A stretch of 64,000 nt of DNA. Origin: Flectonema sp. DT1601 (Eukaryota; Euglenozoa; Diplonemea; Diplonemida; Diplonemidae). The position numbers and the translations under genes were made by a program. The notes under the pieces are model-generated. The model made no database searches. It was not told the origin of the DNA and saw nothing but the letters and a program-made list of their open reading frames with translations. Location of the stretch: positions 248,001 through 312,000 of the forward strand of contig OZ025781.1 in the NCBI GenBank assembly GCA_964019425.1, given 5' to 3'. Shown here one piece after another: positions 39,984-51,000 of this stretch. Position 1 is the first letter of the stretch. Every line of letters begins with the position of its first letter.

Positions 39984-40516
39984 ACTATTTTTTTATTGAT
40001 ACAATGCCCTATTTAAGACAATAAATTATTAATTATAAAACAAGAGAAAGAAGCACAATGCATTTTTGGCGTTGAAGCCCCACACATGTGGTTCGCTGTA
40101 TCAGTGAGCCTCGCTAGTGCAGATTGCTCGAAGATCATTTTGTAAGAACGTATTTTGCGATCAAATATACGGATCGTAGGAGGGTTTGGCAAAATCAGTC
40201 GCCACCCTCAATGGAAAAAAAAAAAATAATAACACTATTTTTTTTCGAGGGGGGGTTTTTTTTTTCCCCCCTTCGTACACTAAAACCGGATTTTTTTTTT
40301 TTTTTTTTTTGTATTCGTTGTCCCTCTGTGGGGTTGACCCGGACGTAGCTATTTCTACCACCTGCGGATGCGCTTCCATGGTCGAGAAGCGTTGATGACG
40401 TACAAGTATATCTCAGCACGACTAGTTCAGGGACGAGGTATTAACATGTGGGTATTTCGTACTCTGTAGGGTTTGTTATGTTTATATTGTCTCTCAGTGT
40501 GCTAAATGTTAATAAT
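39984..40516. other. Spacer with homopolymer blocks
   Basis: 40217-40307 alternates runs of A, T, G and C, including a G7-T10-C7 block at about 40250-40272. Overlapping low-complexity frames on both strands arise from these runs. No gene is seen. Confidence 0.6.
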
Positions 40517-41051
40517 TTAATAAGGGAGAAAGTAACATACAAAGTCACTAGGAAGTTCGTACTTACAGTCCGCACTGCACTTCTTAGCCCACCACAGTCG
40601 TCTCATCATCGTAGTTTCATCATTAGGGGCAACCTGTTTGAGTAGATGTGATGAAATATTAACAGAGCGTGTAGGAGGGAGTCTCAGATTGATAAAAGTT
40701 AACATACGTTTGGGTAAAGAGTGGTTCCAGCGGTGTGTCCAATCACACCTCCACCAATTCCAAAGCTGAGAGCCATGAAGGCACCAACCATACTGGTATT
40801 TCTTCTCTTCATAACAGGCCAAACCCATCCGAATATGCTTCCCGCTGCCGCTCCTGCACCCGCCGTGTAAAGCTGGTTACGACGTACAGATCTCTGCTCA
40901 CCCCATGGCTTTACAGTTTTCTCGAATTCCGCCTGTAATGTTATTATTATTATTATTCAAGATACGGTTTTATATCATAAAAAGTACAACAGGAATAACA
41001 TACATAATCATCAGCCTTCATCAGCGGAAGGTCAGCGATAAGACGACCCAT
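40517..41051 (-). CDS. Small two-helix, Gly-rich membrane protein; spliced gene, 3 exons
   Basis: The exons are 41051-41004 (MGRLIADLPLMKADDY), 40932-40708 and 40633-40517. The introns are 40933-41003 (71 nt) and 40634-40707 (74 nt); both begin GTATGT, and both end in CAG. The joins keep the frame, giving 129 aa. The middle exon has two hydrophobic, small-residue-rich segments (AGAGAAAGSIFGWVWPV and ALSFGIGGGVIGHTAG) separated by a basic MKRRN, which suggests a glycine-zipper membrane hairpin, for example in a mitochondrial inner membrane protein. A third 5' splice site GTAAGT (40566-40561) could instead end the protein after KKCSAD through a short last exon. I do not recognise the family. 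Confidence 0.8.
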
Positions 41052-41311
41052 TATGTGTATTAATGAGCTGGTAATGAGAAAGGAAATTGATTACTACTAA
41101 AAGAGAGAAAAAAAAAAAAAAATAGAGAAGATTAAGCTTCCTCATTAAATAGTAGCTGATGAGGGGGTGAAGAACAAGTTATTCTCAATACTACCGTCAA
41201 ATACGATGAATTTTAAGATAAAATAATAAAATCAATAAAAAAAAAGGGTAAATGACAATGATTTTAGTGCCCGAAAGAGCACAGTATCTGTGAAGAGTTT
41301 CCACCGGAGAA

Positions 41312-41335
41312 AGAGAGAGAGAGAGAGAGAGAGAG
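41312..41335. repeat. GA dinucleotide repeat
   Basis: About 12 units of GA lie in noncoding sequence downstream of the terminal exon at 41479-41559. Confidence 0.9.
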
Positions 41336-41478
41336 GGGCGAGAAAATCTTCATCAACTATGCTATGAATGTTGACCATTACAGCTTTCCATCTGGTGGAT
41401 AAGTCGCAATAAGTCAATAGATAAGGAAGTCTAATACATTGCGTACTAATGCAGTAAACTAAAGATTAGCAACGTAAT

Positions 41479-42396
41479 TTAGACCCTTTGGTATGGCACA
41501 GCTTCAGCTGACGGGAGATACTGATCACAGTATGTCATTGTCAGCTTTCCACTTTTGTCCTATAAAAAAAAAAAAATAAATCACACGAACATACTTTTGG
41601 AGGAGTGTCGGCTGCATGAACTCGAAAGAGACACATTCATCGACTCGGTGTTTGTACTATTTAAAAAAAAAAAAAAAAAAAAAATTGTCTTGCCAAAACC
41701 AGACAAAGACAAATATTGGGAATATAAACAGCGAAAAGGAGAGAGGGGGTTGAATGTTTGAATTTGTAAAATACAACTGTTTTGTATCGCGTAACATAGC
41801 GAGGTGAAAGACTACCGAAATGATTACACTGTTTTGCATTACATGTTATCTGGATTGCTTATCAAAAAAAAACGCAAAAAAGAAGAGAAAAAAATAATAA
41901 TCCTTTCAATGTAAATGACAGTACACCTTTTTCTCAATCCCACGTTAGTGTAATCAAAAGGGAGGAAGTACTAGTCCAACAGAATCAACAACAGGAATTA
42001 TTGTCCGTCAGAATTAACACTAAATAGAATACGTAATCCTGTTTTTTTTTTTTTTTTTTTTTTTTTTTTGGTTTGTTTTTTTTTAATTTTAAAAAATAAA
42101 ATAAAAATAAAATAAAAAGATAACAACTGTGACACACCACTTAACGGAGAGTCTACGCATCTGGCCTCGAACAGAGTAAGAAGCCCTTCTCCTTTTGGTT
42201 TTGGCATCGGACCAGCTTTCTCAACCTGCAATTGCTTAGCCGAAGCTGATAAACTTGAGCAATCAGCTATGCTAGTAAATCCGAGACAGGTAAGTTTATC
42301 AAGTGCTGCTGTTACTGCTTCTAAATCTTCGACGTTGAGCTTTTGTAACTGCGGTGACCGCTTGCATGTTTCAATATCGTCGTTCTGTTCTACCAT
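41479..42396 (-). CDS. Unknown protein, probably spliced (first and last exons visible)
   Basis: The 5' exon starts at 42396 (MVEQNDDIETCKRSPQLQKL) and encodes about 85 residues of ordinary composition, including VEDLEAVTAALDKLTCLGF and GEGLLTLFEARC. It then runs into low-complexity Phe/Lys sequence that must be intron. A clean terminal exon is seen at 41559-41479: a T-rich tract and AG, then DKSGKLTMTYCDQYLPSAEA, VPYQRV and TAA. The 5' splice site of the first exon lies somewhere near 42130-42160 but several GT choices exist, and a middle exon around 41585-41660 is possible. The family is not recognised. The exons are supported; their joining is inferred. Confidence 0.55.
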
Positions 42397-42749
42397 TTTT
42401 CTGTGGTTGAAGTTATTCCTGTGAGTGACATGTAAAGTAAATCAGGTCTTACACGTGATAGTTTCCCCTTTCACAATAATAGTAGAAAATAACCAAACAC
42501 ACATTAACTACAACACTATCACAGAAAATCTTGGACTGGACCATAGGAATACAACCCATCCCGAGAAGCAGCTCGCGCTGAAACGCAAAGACATAATTAT
42601 ATCAAGTGAAGGGAAGATGGTAAGGGGACAAAGGGAAAGGGAAAGTGTAAATATACTTTTATTCAATTATTAAAAAAGAAAAAACTACTCAGTGCACACC
42701 TGGTACGACACTAAGAAGTGGGTTTTTTGAGACCAAAGGAAGACAACAC

Positions 42750-44444
42750 TCACCGAGAAGCCATTCTCAACATAATCATTGCGAACTCATTGTAAGAAAT
42801 GATTCCAGGCTTGTGTTGTGAACTTACTTGAGCAAGAATTCTTTCAACATAACAACTACTACGAACACCAATATGTTCAAGAGAATCGAAGTAGTTGTCA
42901 AATACCCTCCTTGTAATAAAACCACAATGCGAAGAGTCTAACTCATCAAATGAGTTGCGTAGGTTGGTATCCTGAAGGGACTCAGTGCTAGCGATCTCTT
43001 CAGTGTTGCGATATTCTCCGAAACGCCATTTGAATTCCGTCTCTGGTATGAATCGATCTGTTCTCGCAGGTGCAGAGAATGGTCTGATCATTGAACATCT
43101 CTTTGGTGGTAACTCTGGAGGTTCTGGTGTGTACACTCTACGAGTTCCTAACTGACTATGAATACCAAACTGTGCTTCAGGAGTAGCCACTTCATCATCA
43201 TCATTTTGAAGTCGTTCCCACACATCACCATCCTCCCAACGTAGTACATGAGTGCTGCTCGTCTTTACGTTTAACTTACAACCAAGTAGGGTTATAACCC
43301 CGTCTCTATTAGCAATTATCCATTCACTTCCATAGCTGGATGGGGTTACTTTAAATCGAGCGATATCACCGTTGACTTTGACTACTGTTTTGTCTTTTAG
43401 AGTTTTCCAGTAACCAGCAATACAAGAAACACCTTCTGTAGTGTCGAGTGGGATGGAGGGTTCCCATGATTTTTTTGGGGAATGAGATTCTTGAAGAGGC
43501 TGTTGACTTTGTTTAAACTCAACAGGTGAAGACTCTATTGTTGGGGAAGGCAACAACACGTTATGTTGAACACAATACCTACACCAGAGTAACAGGACAC
43601 ACGCTGTCGGGTCAGTATCCCATAAGATGTCGGCTGATAATTCTTCAGTCAATCTAATGATGCACTGTAGTACGATTTTACTTAATCTAGTTTCTGTTGA
43701 GGTTGAGAAGGACTTTGAATTTATTTCATTTCTCATAATCATATCATCAGTAAGCATATCAATCTCAAGTATTAACAGAGCAGCTGACACAACGGATATG
43801 ACGCTCGGAATTTTTGAACTCACAGCCACTCGTAAAGTCTCATGAGTCACAACCAGATCGATGGCTCGTCGAAGACCAGCAGCTTCTAAGCGAAAGGCAC
43901 CTGAAAATTCGTTGTCGTCAGACTTGTTTAAACTTTCAGTTGATGCTTTGATCATGTAATTAAGTGAAACAAGAGAAGAAGGATCCTCTACGGCAGCTAC
44001 CAGTGTTTCAATTGATTTAAAGTCTGATTTCCCATCGCTTTCCACAACAAGTACTTCTTCCTTTTCATGATCTTCGAGTTGTTGTTCAGGCTCATCATCG
44101 CTATCGGTAGCGTCAAATGAGTTGAGGTATGTTTGTTGGGTTTTCCGTTTTTTGTTATTCAACATAAATTCAAACGTGGTCCCTTCTGGTGAAGGTTCTC
44201 TACGTGTCAGAGGTACAATACTAAATCCTTGTAGTTCAGGCTTCAGTTGAACGTCGCCTATGCCGCATGCGATCTTCGCATTCAAATCACCTCCTAATTG
44301 AATTATTAAACCTGGTTCTGCGTTAGGCAGTGAGAGGCATTCAACAACTATGCCAATTGCTCCTTTTAAACTGCCAGTCAGGAATGCAGCTTCAGATCCA
44401 CAAGCATCGGCTATCGCCAGCGATTCAACAGCGCTGGATGTCAT
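42750..44444 (-). CDS. 564-aa protein with C-terminal EF-hand-like pair
   Basis: The N-terminal 90 residues form a compact domain. An acidic stretch (about 110-135) and a helical region follow. A segment at about 340-405 (YWKTLKDKTVVKVNGDIARF and HVLRWEDGDVWER) resembles the repeated beta module ending WxDGDVWxR seen in protist proteins. The last about 75 residues hold two EF-hand-like helix-loop-helix units: FDELDSSHCGFITRRVFDNY, whose loop keeps Asp, Ser and Gly at expected positions, and a second loop (SSQHKPGIISYNEF) lacking the usual acidic ligands. One calcium site at most seems likely. There is a single exon. Its 5' end was the source of a small duplication just upstream (44487-44615). 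Confidence 0.85.
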   Translation of the reverse strand: MTSSAVESLAIADACGSEAAFLTGSLKGAIGIVVECLSLPNAEPGLIIQLGGDLNAKIACGIGDVQLKPELQGFSIVPLTRREPSPEGTTFEFMLNNKKRKTQQTYLNSFDATDSDDEPEQQLEDHEKEEVLVVESDGKSDFKSIETLVAAVEDPSSLVSLNYMIKASTESLNKSDDNEFSGAFRLEAAGLRRAIDLVVTHETLRVAVSSKIPSVISVVSAALLILEIDMLTDDMIMRNEINSKSFSTSTETRLSKIVLQCIIRLTEELSADILWDTDPTACVLLLWCRYCVQHNVLLPSPTIESSPVEFKQSQQPLQESHSPKKSWEPSIPLDTTEGVSCIAGYWKTLKDKTVVKVNGDIARFKVTPSSYGSEWIIANRDGVITLLGCKLNVKTSSTHVLRWEDGDVWERLQNDDDEVATPEAQFGIHSQLGTRRVYTPEPPELPPKRCSMIRPFSAPARTDRFIPETEFKWRFGEYRNTEEIASTESLQDTNLRNSFDELDSSHCGFITRRVFDNYFDSLEHIGVRSSCYVERILAQVSSQHKPGIISYNEFAMIMLRMASR

Positions 44445-44486
44445 CGTCCCTGAGTGAGGAGTGTAATCTGTAAAAGGAAATACTTA

Positions 44487-44615
44487 TTCTCTACGTGTCA
44501 GAGGTACAATACTAATCCCTTGTAGTTCAGGCTTCAGTTGAACATCGCCACCAGCGACTCAGCGCGCTAGATGTCATCGTCCCTGAGTGAGGAGTGTAAT
44601 CTGTAAAAAAGAATA
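44487..44615 (-). pseudogene. Partial duplicate of the 5' end of the neighbouring EF-hand-like gene
   Basis: 44488-44547 repeats codons from about 44199-44258 (segment encoding RREPSPEG region and upstream), and this is joined to a repeat of 44418-44486 containing the original start codon and 5' flank. The intervening about 160 bp are absent. The fragment has few differences from its source, so it is recent, and it is too short to be functional. Confidence 0.75.
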
Positions 44616-44991
44616 CTTAAATCATCAATTAATACATGCAGTCGATAAAAAAAAAGGGCTAGCAATCTCTACACAAACACACGTAGTCTTCATATAATTA
44701 AATGTCTTCCAACTAAAAGAAGGTTAAAACAACTTTTAGTAGAAAAATAAAAAAAAGATTTTTTTTTCTTTTTTTTCTAAAATATAAAATAATCAACTAA
44801 ACAGAACAGATTAATTCTTACTGAGGACAAGAACGGATTTCAATAGCCCACCGGTTTGAGACATCTACAGCTACACTTACGTCAGAGTAGCGTTGGTTGT
44901 GCGATGCTGCTTTCTTTCTTGTTTTGCTATCAAGATTGGAACTTGATTTCATCTAAATAGCCAACAGGTTTCAACTAAATAACAATGTGCA
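44616..44991. other. Spacer, 0.4 kb
   Basis: A/T-rich sequence with runs near 44650 and 44750. No gene is seen. Confidence 0.6.
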
Positions 44992-45906
44992 TCATTGATA
45001 AACATGAAATTTACGATCACCAGTTGCAAGAACAAGTCGACCCTTAAAGAAACAAGCAGCAGTAACATTAACCAAAGGAATCATCCATGGGGGATCTAAT
45101 GCGTGACCATTTTCATCACAGATTTGAGGAATACCATCAGTGATCAAAAGAGTCTTGTATGGTGATACAGAAACAGCAAGAGTGGCTAGAGCGATAGCTC
45201 CCTTCTCAAGAAGAGGAGACGATGAATTTGTTATCGTCACAACTGATGTTGCTCCGGGAGATGAAAGTTTTACATCAGGTTCACCTGACCATAGTAGTCC
45301 TTTTGTATCCCACAAAGAAGCCTTTTGAGGACCCAGTACAAAGCGTAATGATACCCTCACCACATCAGGAGGTACCTTCAGTGTATGAAGTAACATCCCT
45401 TCAGGTGACCAAACCCCTACTGATTCATCTGGATGAGGAGCAGCGAAGGAATACATCGCTGACTTATCTACATCATGAGCAAGAGCTACTACTGCAGTCT
45501 TGTGTGCAATAGCGTATCTAATTGTGTTCAGGTTTCGGTCGAATATTTTAATACTGCCGTCAGTGAATCCACACCAGAAATGACTACCTAAACCAGTTAT
45601 GCTTTCAATTCTAACGTCTTTTGATTGAGAGCAAACCTCAGTTCTTTCTAGTTCTCTTCCATTCCATACTGCCAAGCTATAGCCTGTGCTGCTTATCATG
45701 TATTCTTCGGTTGATATTAAAGTCGTGATGGAGAATGGTATGTCTCCACTGAATACTTTTAATCCCTCAAAACAAAGATACTTGTGAATATGCTCAACGA
45801 CATCAGATGGCCATTTCTTTAATAATAAAAGAGCGTTACGTTGTGCTCTAGGCGTGAGATCTTCCCAAGGATCCTTCTTATTCGAAGGCGGGAGTAGGTT
45901 TCCCAT
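44992..45906 (-). CDS. F-box-like plus beta-propeller-like protein, possibly N-myristoylated
   Basis: This 304-aa protein begins MGNLLPPS, with Gly2 and a permissive following sequence, so N-myristoylation is possible. Residues about 33-45 (WPSDVVEHIHKYL) resemble the start of an F-box. The rest consists of short strand-turn units of WD40/kelch type (SLAVWNGREL, GSIKIFDRNLNTI, SVGVWSPEGMLLHTL, KASLWDTKGLLWSG, and a terminal GRLVLATGDRKFHVYQ). If both readings hold, the protein could be a substrate receptor, but F-box similarity is weak. It is a single exon. The start codon is preceded by an almost pure A leader. Confidence 0.8.
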   Translation of the reverse strand: MGNLLPPSNKKDPWEDLTPRAQRNALLLLKKWPSDVVEHIHKYLCFEGLKVFSGDIPFSITTLISTEEYMISSTGYSLAVWNGRELERTEVCSQSKDVRIESITGLGSHFWCGFTDGSIKIFDRNLNTIRYAIAHKTAVVALAHDVDKSAMYSFAAPHPDESVGVWSPEGMLLHTLKVPPDVVRVSLRFVLGPQKASLWDTKGLLWSGEPDVKLSSPGATSVVTITNSSSPLLEKGAIALATLAVSVSPYKTLLITDGIPQICDENGHALDPPWMIPLVNVTAACFFKGRLVLATGDRKFHVYQ

Positions 45907-48046
45907 TCATTTAATTTTTTTTTTTTTTTCCTTTTTTGTTCCTGTTTTTTTTTTTTTTTTGTAAGGGAAAAAAGAAAAAAAATTTAATTCGGCTTTAAAA
46001 AAACAAAATAACCGGTAACGAAGAAAACAGAACAAAAAAAAAGAATTTAAAAAATACTACTGTGAATAACTGTATTAAGGGGTGGTTTTTTTTTTTTTTT
46101 TTTTTTCGTACTTTACAATAAGAGATCGATGTATTAATTAAGAAAAAATCATCTGTATTTATATATCGACGCGACTTTTATTTTTTTTTTTTTTTTGTCA
46201 CCACAAAAAAAAAAAAAACAAAAAAAAAACAAGAAAGAAAAAGAAAAAATACACCTGTTTATAATGTGAGAGGATGTCAAAAATTAGGGGTATCTTTTGG
46301 TCAACGTGTATCTGATGATCGGTAGACCCTAATCTGACCACTTCCCCCACGTATTTGACACCTAAAAAATCAATTTCCGTGTCTAAATCCACTATATACG
46401 CATCACTAGTTCAAAAATTTCAAAAATCCCTGTGTCCTGTATTCTGTTTGGCTCACAGCAAAACACCTCTACTTTATTTATTTTATTGTTTTTTTGTTTT
46501 TTTTTTCTTTTCTTTTTCTTCCTATTTTTCACAATTTTCTCGGAACAATCTAAAGAAGAAATAGGAAAAAGAAAAAAGAAGAATTTGGCTTTTTATCTTA
46601 AACTATACAGAAAAAATAGTAATATAACACTCGCTGATGTTTTTTATTTTTTTAAATTTGTGTTCACGAAATCCCCGCGAACCAAACTTAAACTGATAAA
46701 AAAAAAGCTAAAGGACTTGTGTTGCCAAACATTCTTTTTTTTTTTTCCTTCTTTACAATACTTGTTAAATGCAAAAAAAAAAAAGAAAAAAGAAGAAAAA
46801 AAGGGGTAGTTCTCAGGAAGTGAATTCAGTGGATTCGATGATCACACTCATACGTTAAGGTAGATAATTCTTATTTTTTTTTTTTTTTTTTTTTTTTTGA
46901 GGCCAGGGTGTCGAATGCTTTGTTACCAACAGTTAGCAATCAAGGAACCGTTGCACGCTCTGATTTAACTCCAGAGACGGGGACGAGACAATACTCACAA
47001 CAGTGAACAGCGAAGGCACCGCTTAATGCTTTTTTTATTTATCCATCGAAGTCAGGAAAAAAACTCACGACCAGTCATTCGGTGCCGACAACCCAACATG
47101 CACCTATACTCCCAAAGAAACAACTAAGCGGAAAACGACGGCTTCTTTTTTTTTTTTTTTTTTTTGAAATTGAAGCCAGAAGTTAAAACACGCTGTTTTA
47201 TTTTCAGTTTTTTTTTTTCTCCTCTGAAAAAGTATAATAAAATGCAGGTTTTTGATTTATTAGAAGGAAAAAAAAAAGGGGGGGAAGGGTGGAAAAAAAA
47301 AAAAAAAAAAAAATTAGAAAAAAAACGCATAAACTCAACAAACGTTGGTTTTGCGACATAATAATTGCAGCGAGTAGTCCTCCCCATCGAATAAAAAAAA
47401 CATTTAAAAAAAAAAAAAAAAGAGCGCTAACTTGGTTTATTAACAGAGACAGATCTAACAAACAAAAACAGAAAGACAAGGAAAGTTATGAAAAACAAAA
47501 AAAAAAGAATTCGGAGTAGCGATAATTTAGTTTAAAAAAATAATATTATCAAGTAACCTCAAGGCAGAAGTAGTAAAAAAAAAAAAAAAAAAAAAAACCC
47601 TTCTAAGCTGAAGGGGAAATACCGTTATGGGCTCAGTTGCCAACTGCGATCCTACGCGGGAAGGTACATTCAATTAGCTGGATGCAGTGTTCTTGAACAA
47701 ATGAACCCGTCGAAAAAAAGGGGGGGGAAAAAAATAATAATAATAATAATAAAATCTGAACAACAAAACAAAAGACTGATAACTAACAAACAACAAGCAG
47801 GGCTGCACATAAAGAGAAAAAAAAAAAAAAAAAGAAGAAGCAAAAAAACTAAACCCAACATTCAACTAATGTTAAGGCTCATTAACACCTCTCTTGAACA
47901 ATGCACTCTTTTGAAATACAACAATTCTTCAGTTTTTTTTTTTTTTTTTTTCCCCTTCCCTAATATAAATGAAGAGGAAAGAAAGAAAAGAACGAAAGAA
48001 AAAAAAAAAAGAAAGAAACATAACAATCAAGAAAGACAACAGATGA
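45907..48046. other. 2.1-kb spacer with homopolymer runs, a dispersed repeat and one possible exon
   Basis: Runs of 15-28 A or T recur (46090, 46180, 46870, 47140, 47300, 47580, 47930). 46590-46780 is related to the dispersed repeat at 7165-7330. G-runs within A-runs occur at 47278 and 47722. A single candidate exon is at 46259-46405 (separate entry). Nothing else looks coding. Confidence 0.6.
46259..46405 (-). other. Possible orphan exon
   Basis: The minus strand reads YIVDLDTEIDFLGVKYVGEV, then VRLGSTDHQIHVDQKIPLIF and DILSHYKQ, followed by a splice-donor-like CAG|GTGTAT. Upstream lies an AACTAG that could be a 3' splice site. The composition is protein-like, unlike the surrounding low-complexity frames. 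I cannot find partner exons, so it may be part of an undetected gene, a gene remnant, or chance. Confidence 0.3.
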
Positions 48047-51000
48047 CTAAAAAGATAACGATTTCGCGTCTCTCACATTTCTGTTATGAATTTGATTCTC
48101 CAACTCCGTTGACGTTCTGGGAGTTTCAGCTTTTCGTAAGAGAGAAGCGAAACGAAGATGATCTTCAGACGATTTCATTAGTAAATTATTAAATGAATAC
48201 AGAGGAAGGGGTGGCTTATCTTTTATAAAAGACAAGCTTGGAGAATAAGCTGCAAAACTTTCCGGATCTGGCGGAGTGACTCTACTCAAAGCGAATAACT
48301 TTCTAGTAACTGGGAACGACTCCAGGATGGTACTCTCACCACCACAATCAACTATTCGTTGTTTACAAGAACCGTAGAGATTTCTGAGGTGGGGATGGGT
48401 TGAAATTTCATTAATCGACTCTGTCGACATGGCAGCAGTTATTAAAACAGAATCAGCTTTCTTTACTAATTCTTCTCTCGTTAAGTTACAAGCAGAAGCC
48501 CATGACGACACAGATGAGGCCCCATCATCACAATCATCATCAGTCCGATGTTGTGTTAGTCTGCATTGAAACCGATTTTCTCGCAATTTCTGACTTGTCA
48601 AAGGACAGGTCACCTCGTCAGGATGCTGATCAACTACTGTTTCATTGTGAAGTAACCACCATTGTGTTTTCCCTAAAAATGATACTTCCTGAACAGTTCT
48701 ACCTCCTCGTTCTGTTGTAAGGTTCGCTGGTTTTTTTGAAAGAGTCGTCCGAAGTGTTTGTGTCATTCCTCTGGACTGCGTCAATCCGGTGTTGAGACTG
48801 ACTTCTCTAGGTTCGTACTTTCGATTATTCCAAGGTGATAATCTGTCTAGAAGTTGTGTTGTTTTCTTCGTCTTAGTAGACTGCTTTGACTTCGGAGTTC
48901 CAGTGGCATCATTCTTACGCATACTTATCAAGCCTTGTTCAATAAACATGTTGTATGACCTTTCTAGTTCTTCCTTACGAGAAGCCATCTCATCTGAGAG
49001 TTGTATCCCAGACTTCAGTTGTTCTTCAATTTCTTGTAGTTCCGTGTGTTGTTCTCGAGACCAAGTTTTCTTTTCAACTTTTCTGAGATTGCTGTGTTTC
49101 CATTTTTTTGAAGTTTTCCCGCTAGCTGACTTTATTGTATACAGTGGAAGTCCACTTGAACCTGAAAACTGAAGCACTACACCACCATCAGTCCATCCAG
49201 ACGATGTATTATAACTGACTGTGTCTCCAGGGTTGAGTGCTGCTTTGATGTTGTGGGCACGCCAATGTTGGTATAAAACCTTTTTTGGATTCTTCTTGGG
49301 AACAATGTCATAGGTATTTTGATGAACCGCCGCGATCGCACCAGCTAGCAATCCGTTTGAGGTAGTGCTGAATATGACATGTTGACCAACTGTGAAGATT
49401 GGTGCTTGCTGCTCTGATTCAACTCTCCTGAGACTACCACTACTTGGAAATGGTGCTGACGTGCTAGTCTTTGGTGAGAAGGTAGCCTGTCTCACAAGTG
49501 AGATGTCGGATAAATTCGAATCACTTCTCTTTCTTCTGATATTTTCAGCAGTCAGTTGTCTGGTAGCTGAATCAGATCCCAATACTTTTATAATATAAAC
49601 ACCGGAGTTGTTCACGCCATCAATCTCACCAGTAACGAAATCCCTGTATTCAGCAATGTTAACGAATATTACTGTACCAATTGCTATGACATCATTATGT
49701 GATGTTGTCTTTATCCATGAAGAAGGAACATCTTTTAACACTTCTTCTGTCGCAAGAACTCTAACACTGTAACATTCAGTGTTTTCACATGAGACAATCT
49801 CTCCTTGTACCCAACAAGGATCTGTGTGATGATGAACAGGAGATCTATTGCTCACTGGAGTAAGTGCCTGTGACGGGGAATATAAGATCTGTTGTCCAAC
49901 TGCGTATTGTTTGGGAGAGAAACCTCCATAAGAAAAACAACTTTCCTGACTTTCTGAAGCAACTGACTGCGCCATGCTATTACTCCTGGATCGATGACCT
50001 TCAATGTGAATAATTGCTTGTTGAGGTGTGCAATACGAAGTAGAGCTACCCTGATCCAATAACAAGGCAGGAGAATCCGAAAGACCACGTGTAACTATCT
50101 CTTTAGGCCTTGAAGAGCTACTTCTATTTTTAAACAATCTGTGAGCAATCGATTTTCCAGAGTCTTCAATCTGCTTTGTGTGTTCCAATTGCTGAACAGG
50201 AGTATTGTCAATTGTTAACACACATATGTAGTCAGTCTCTATTATGTTGGTTATTCTTTTTCCTACATATTCAAGAGTGATTCCACTGTAGTCGGCATCA
50301 CTCTTGTTTATGATTCCCGTTATTATGTGTTTGTCATTTAGTTTGATACCAACAACTGAATGCTGTGGTGACTTTTGTGTTTTGATAATATACATTTTTC
50401 TCAACGATGGAGGGTCAGACAGAGCATTCCATAGAGGAGATGCCGCCTGTTCATGAGATGAAATAATTTCAATGATCTTTGGATCGTTACCAAGTATTCC
50501 TTCAGCTTCTAGTCTCTCACGTGTGTATCCCAAATCGACTAAGTCGCAGCAGTAGCCCGACATCTCTTTCGATAGATATTGTTTTAAATCAGAACGAGCA
50601 CTGATCATCGCTAACACATCAGTTTTATAAGCAGCTGAGTCGCTAGTTATCGACTGTGGACTTATATCACTGAAAGTTGAATCACGTGTGTCTGTATATG
50701 GTGGTGTTAATACTTGCAGAGGTGTCGTTTGATTCAGTTTCTGTGATGCCGCAGTTAACCGAATATCAGGAGAACATGAGATAGTATTCCCACTGACGTG
50801 ACCGTTAGAGGTATTTTGATCTGATGCAGGAGGAAGACTGAAAACATCATTGCAGCTGTTATCCATTGTTTTCGTCGCAGCAGGTAGTGCTAAGATATCA
50901 TCTAATGCGAGAGTGTCAGAAACCTGATCTGTCGGTAATAATAATTTTACAATATTAGGTGGTAATCCAGCACTAATCAACTTACTCTCATCCGAACAAG

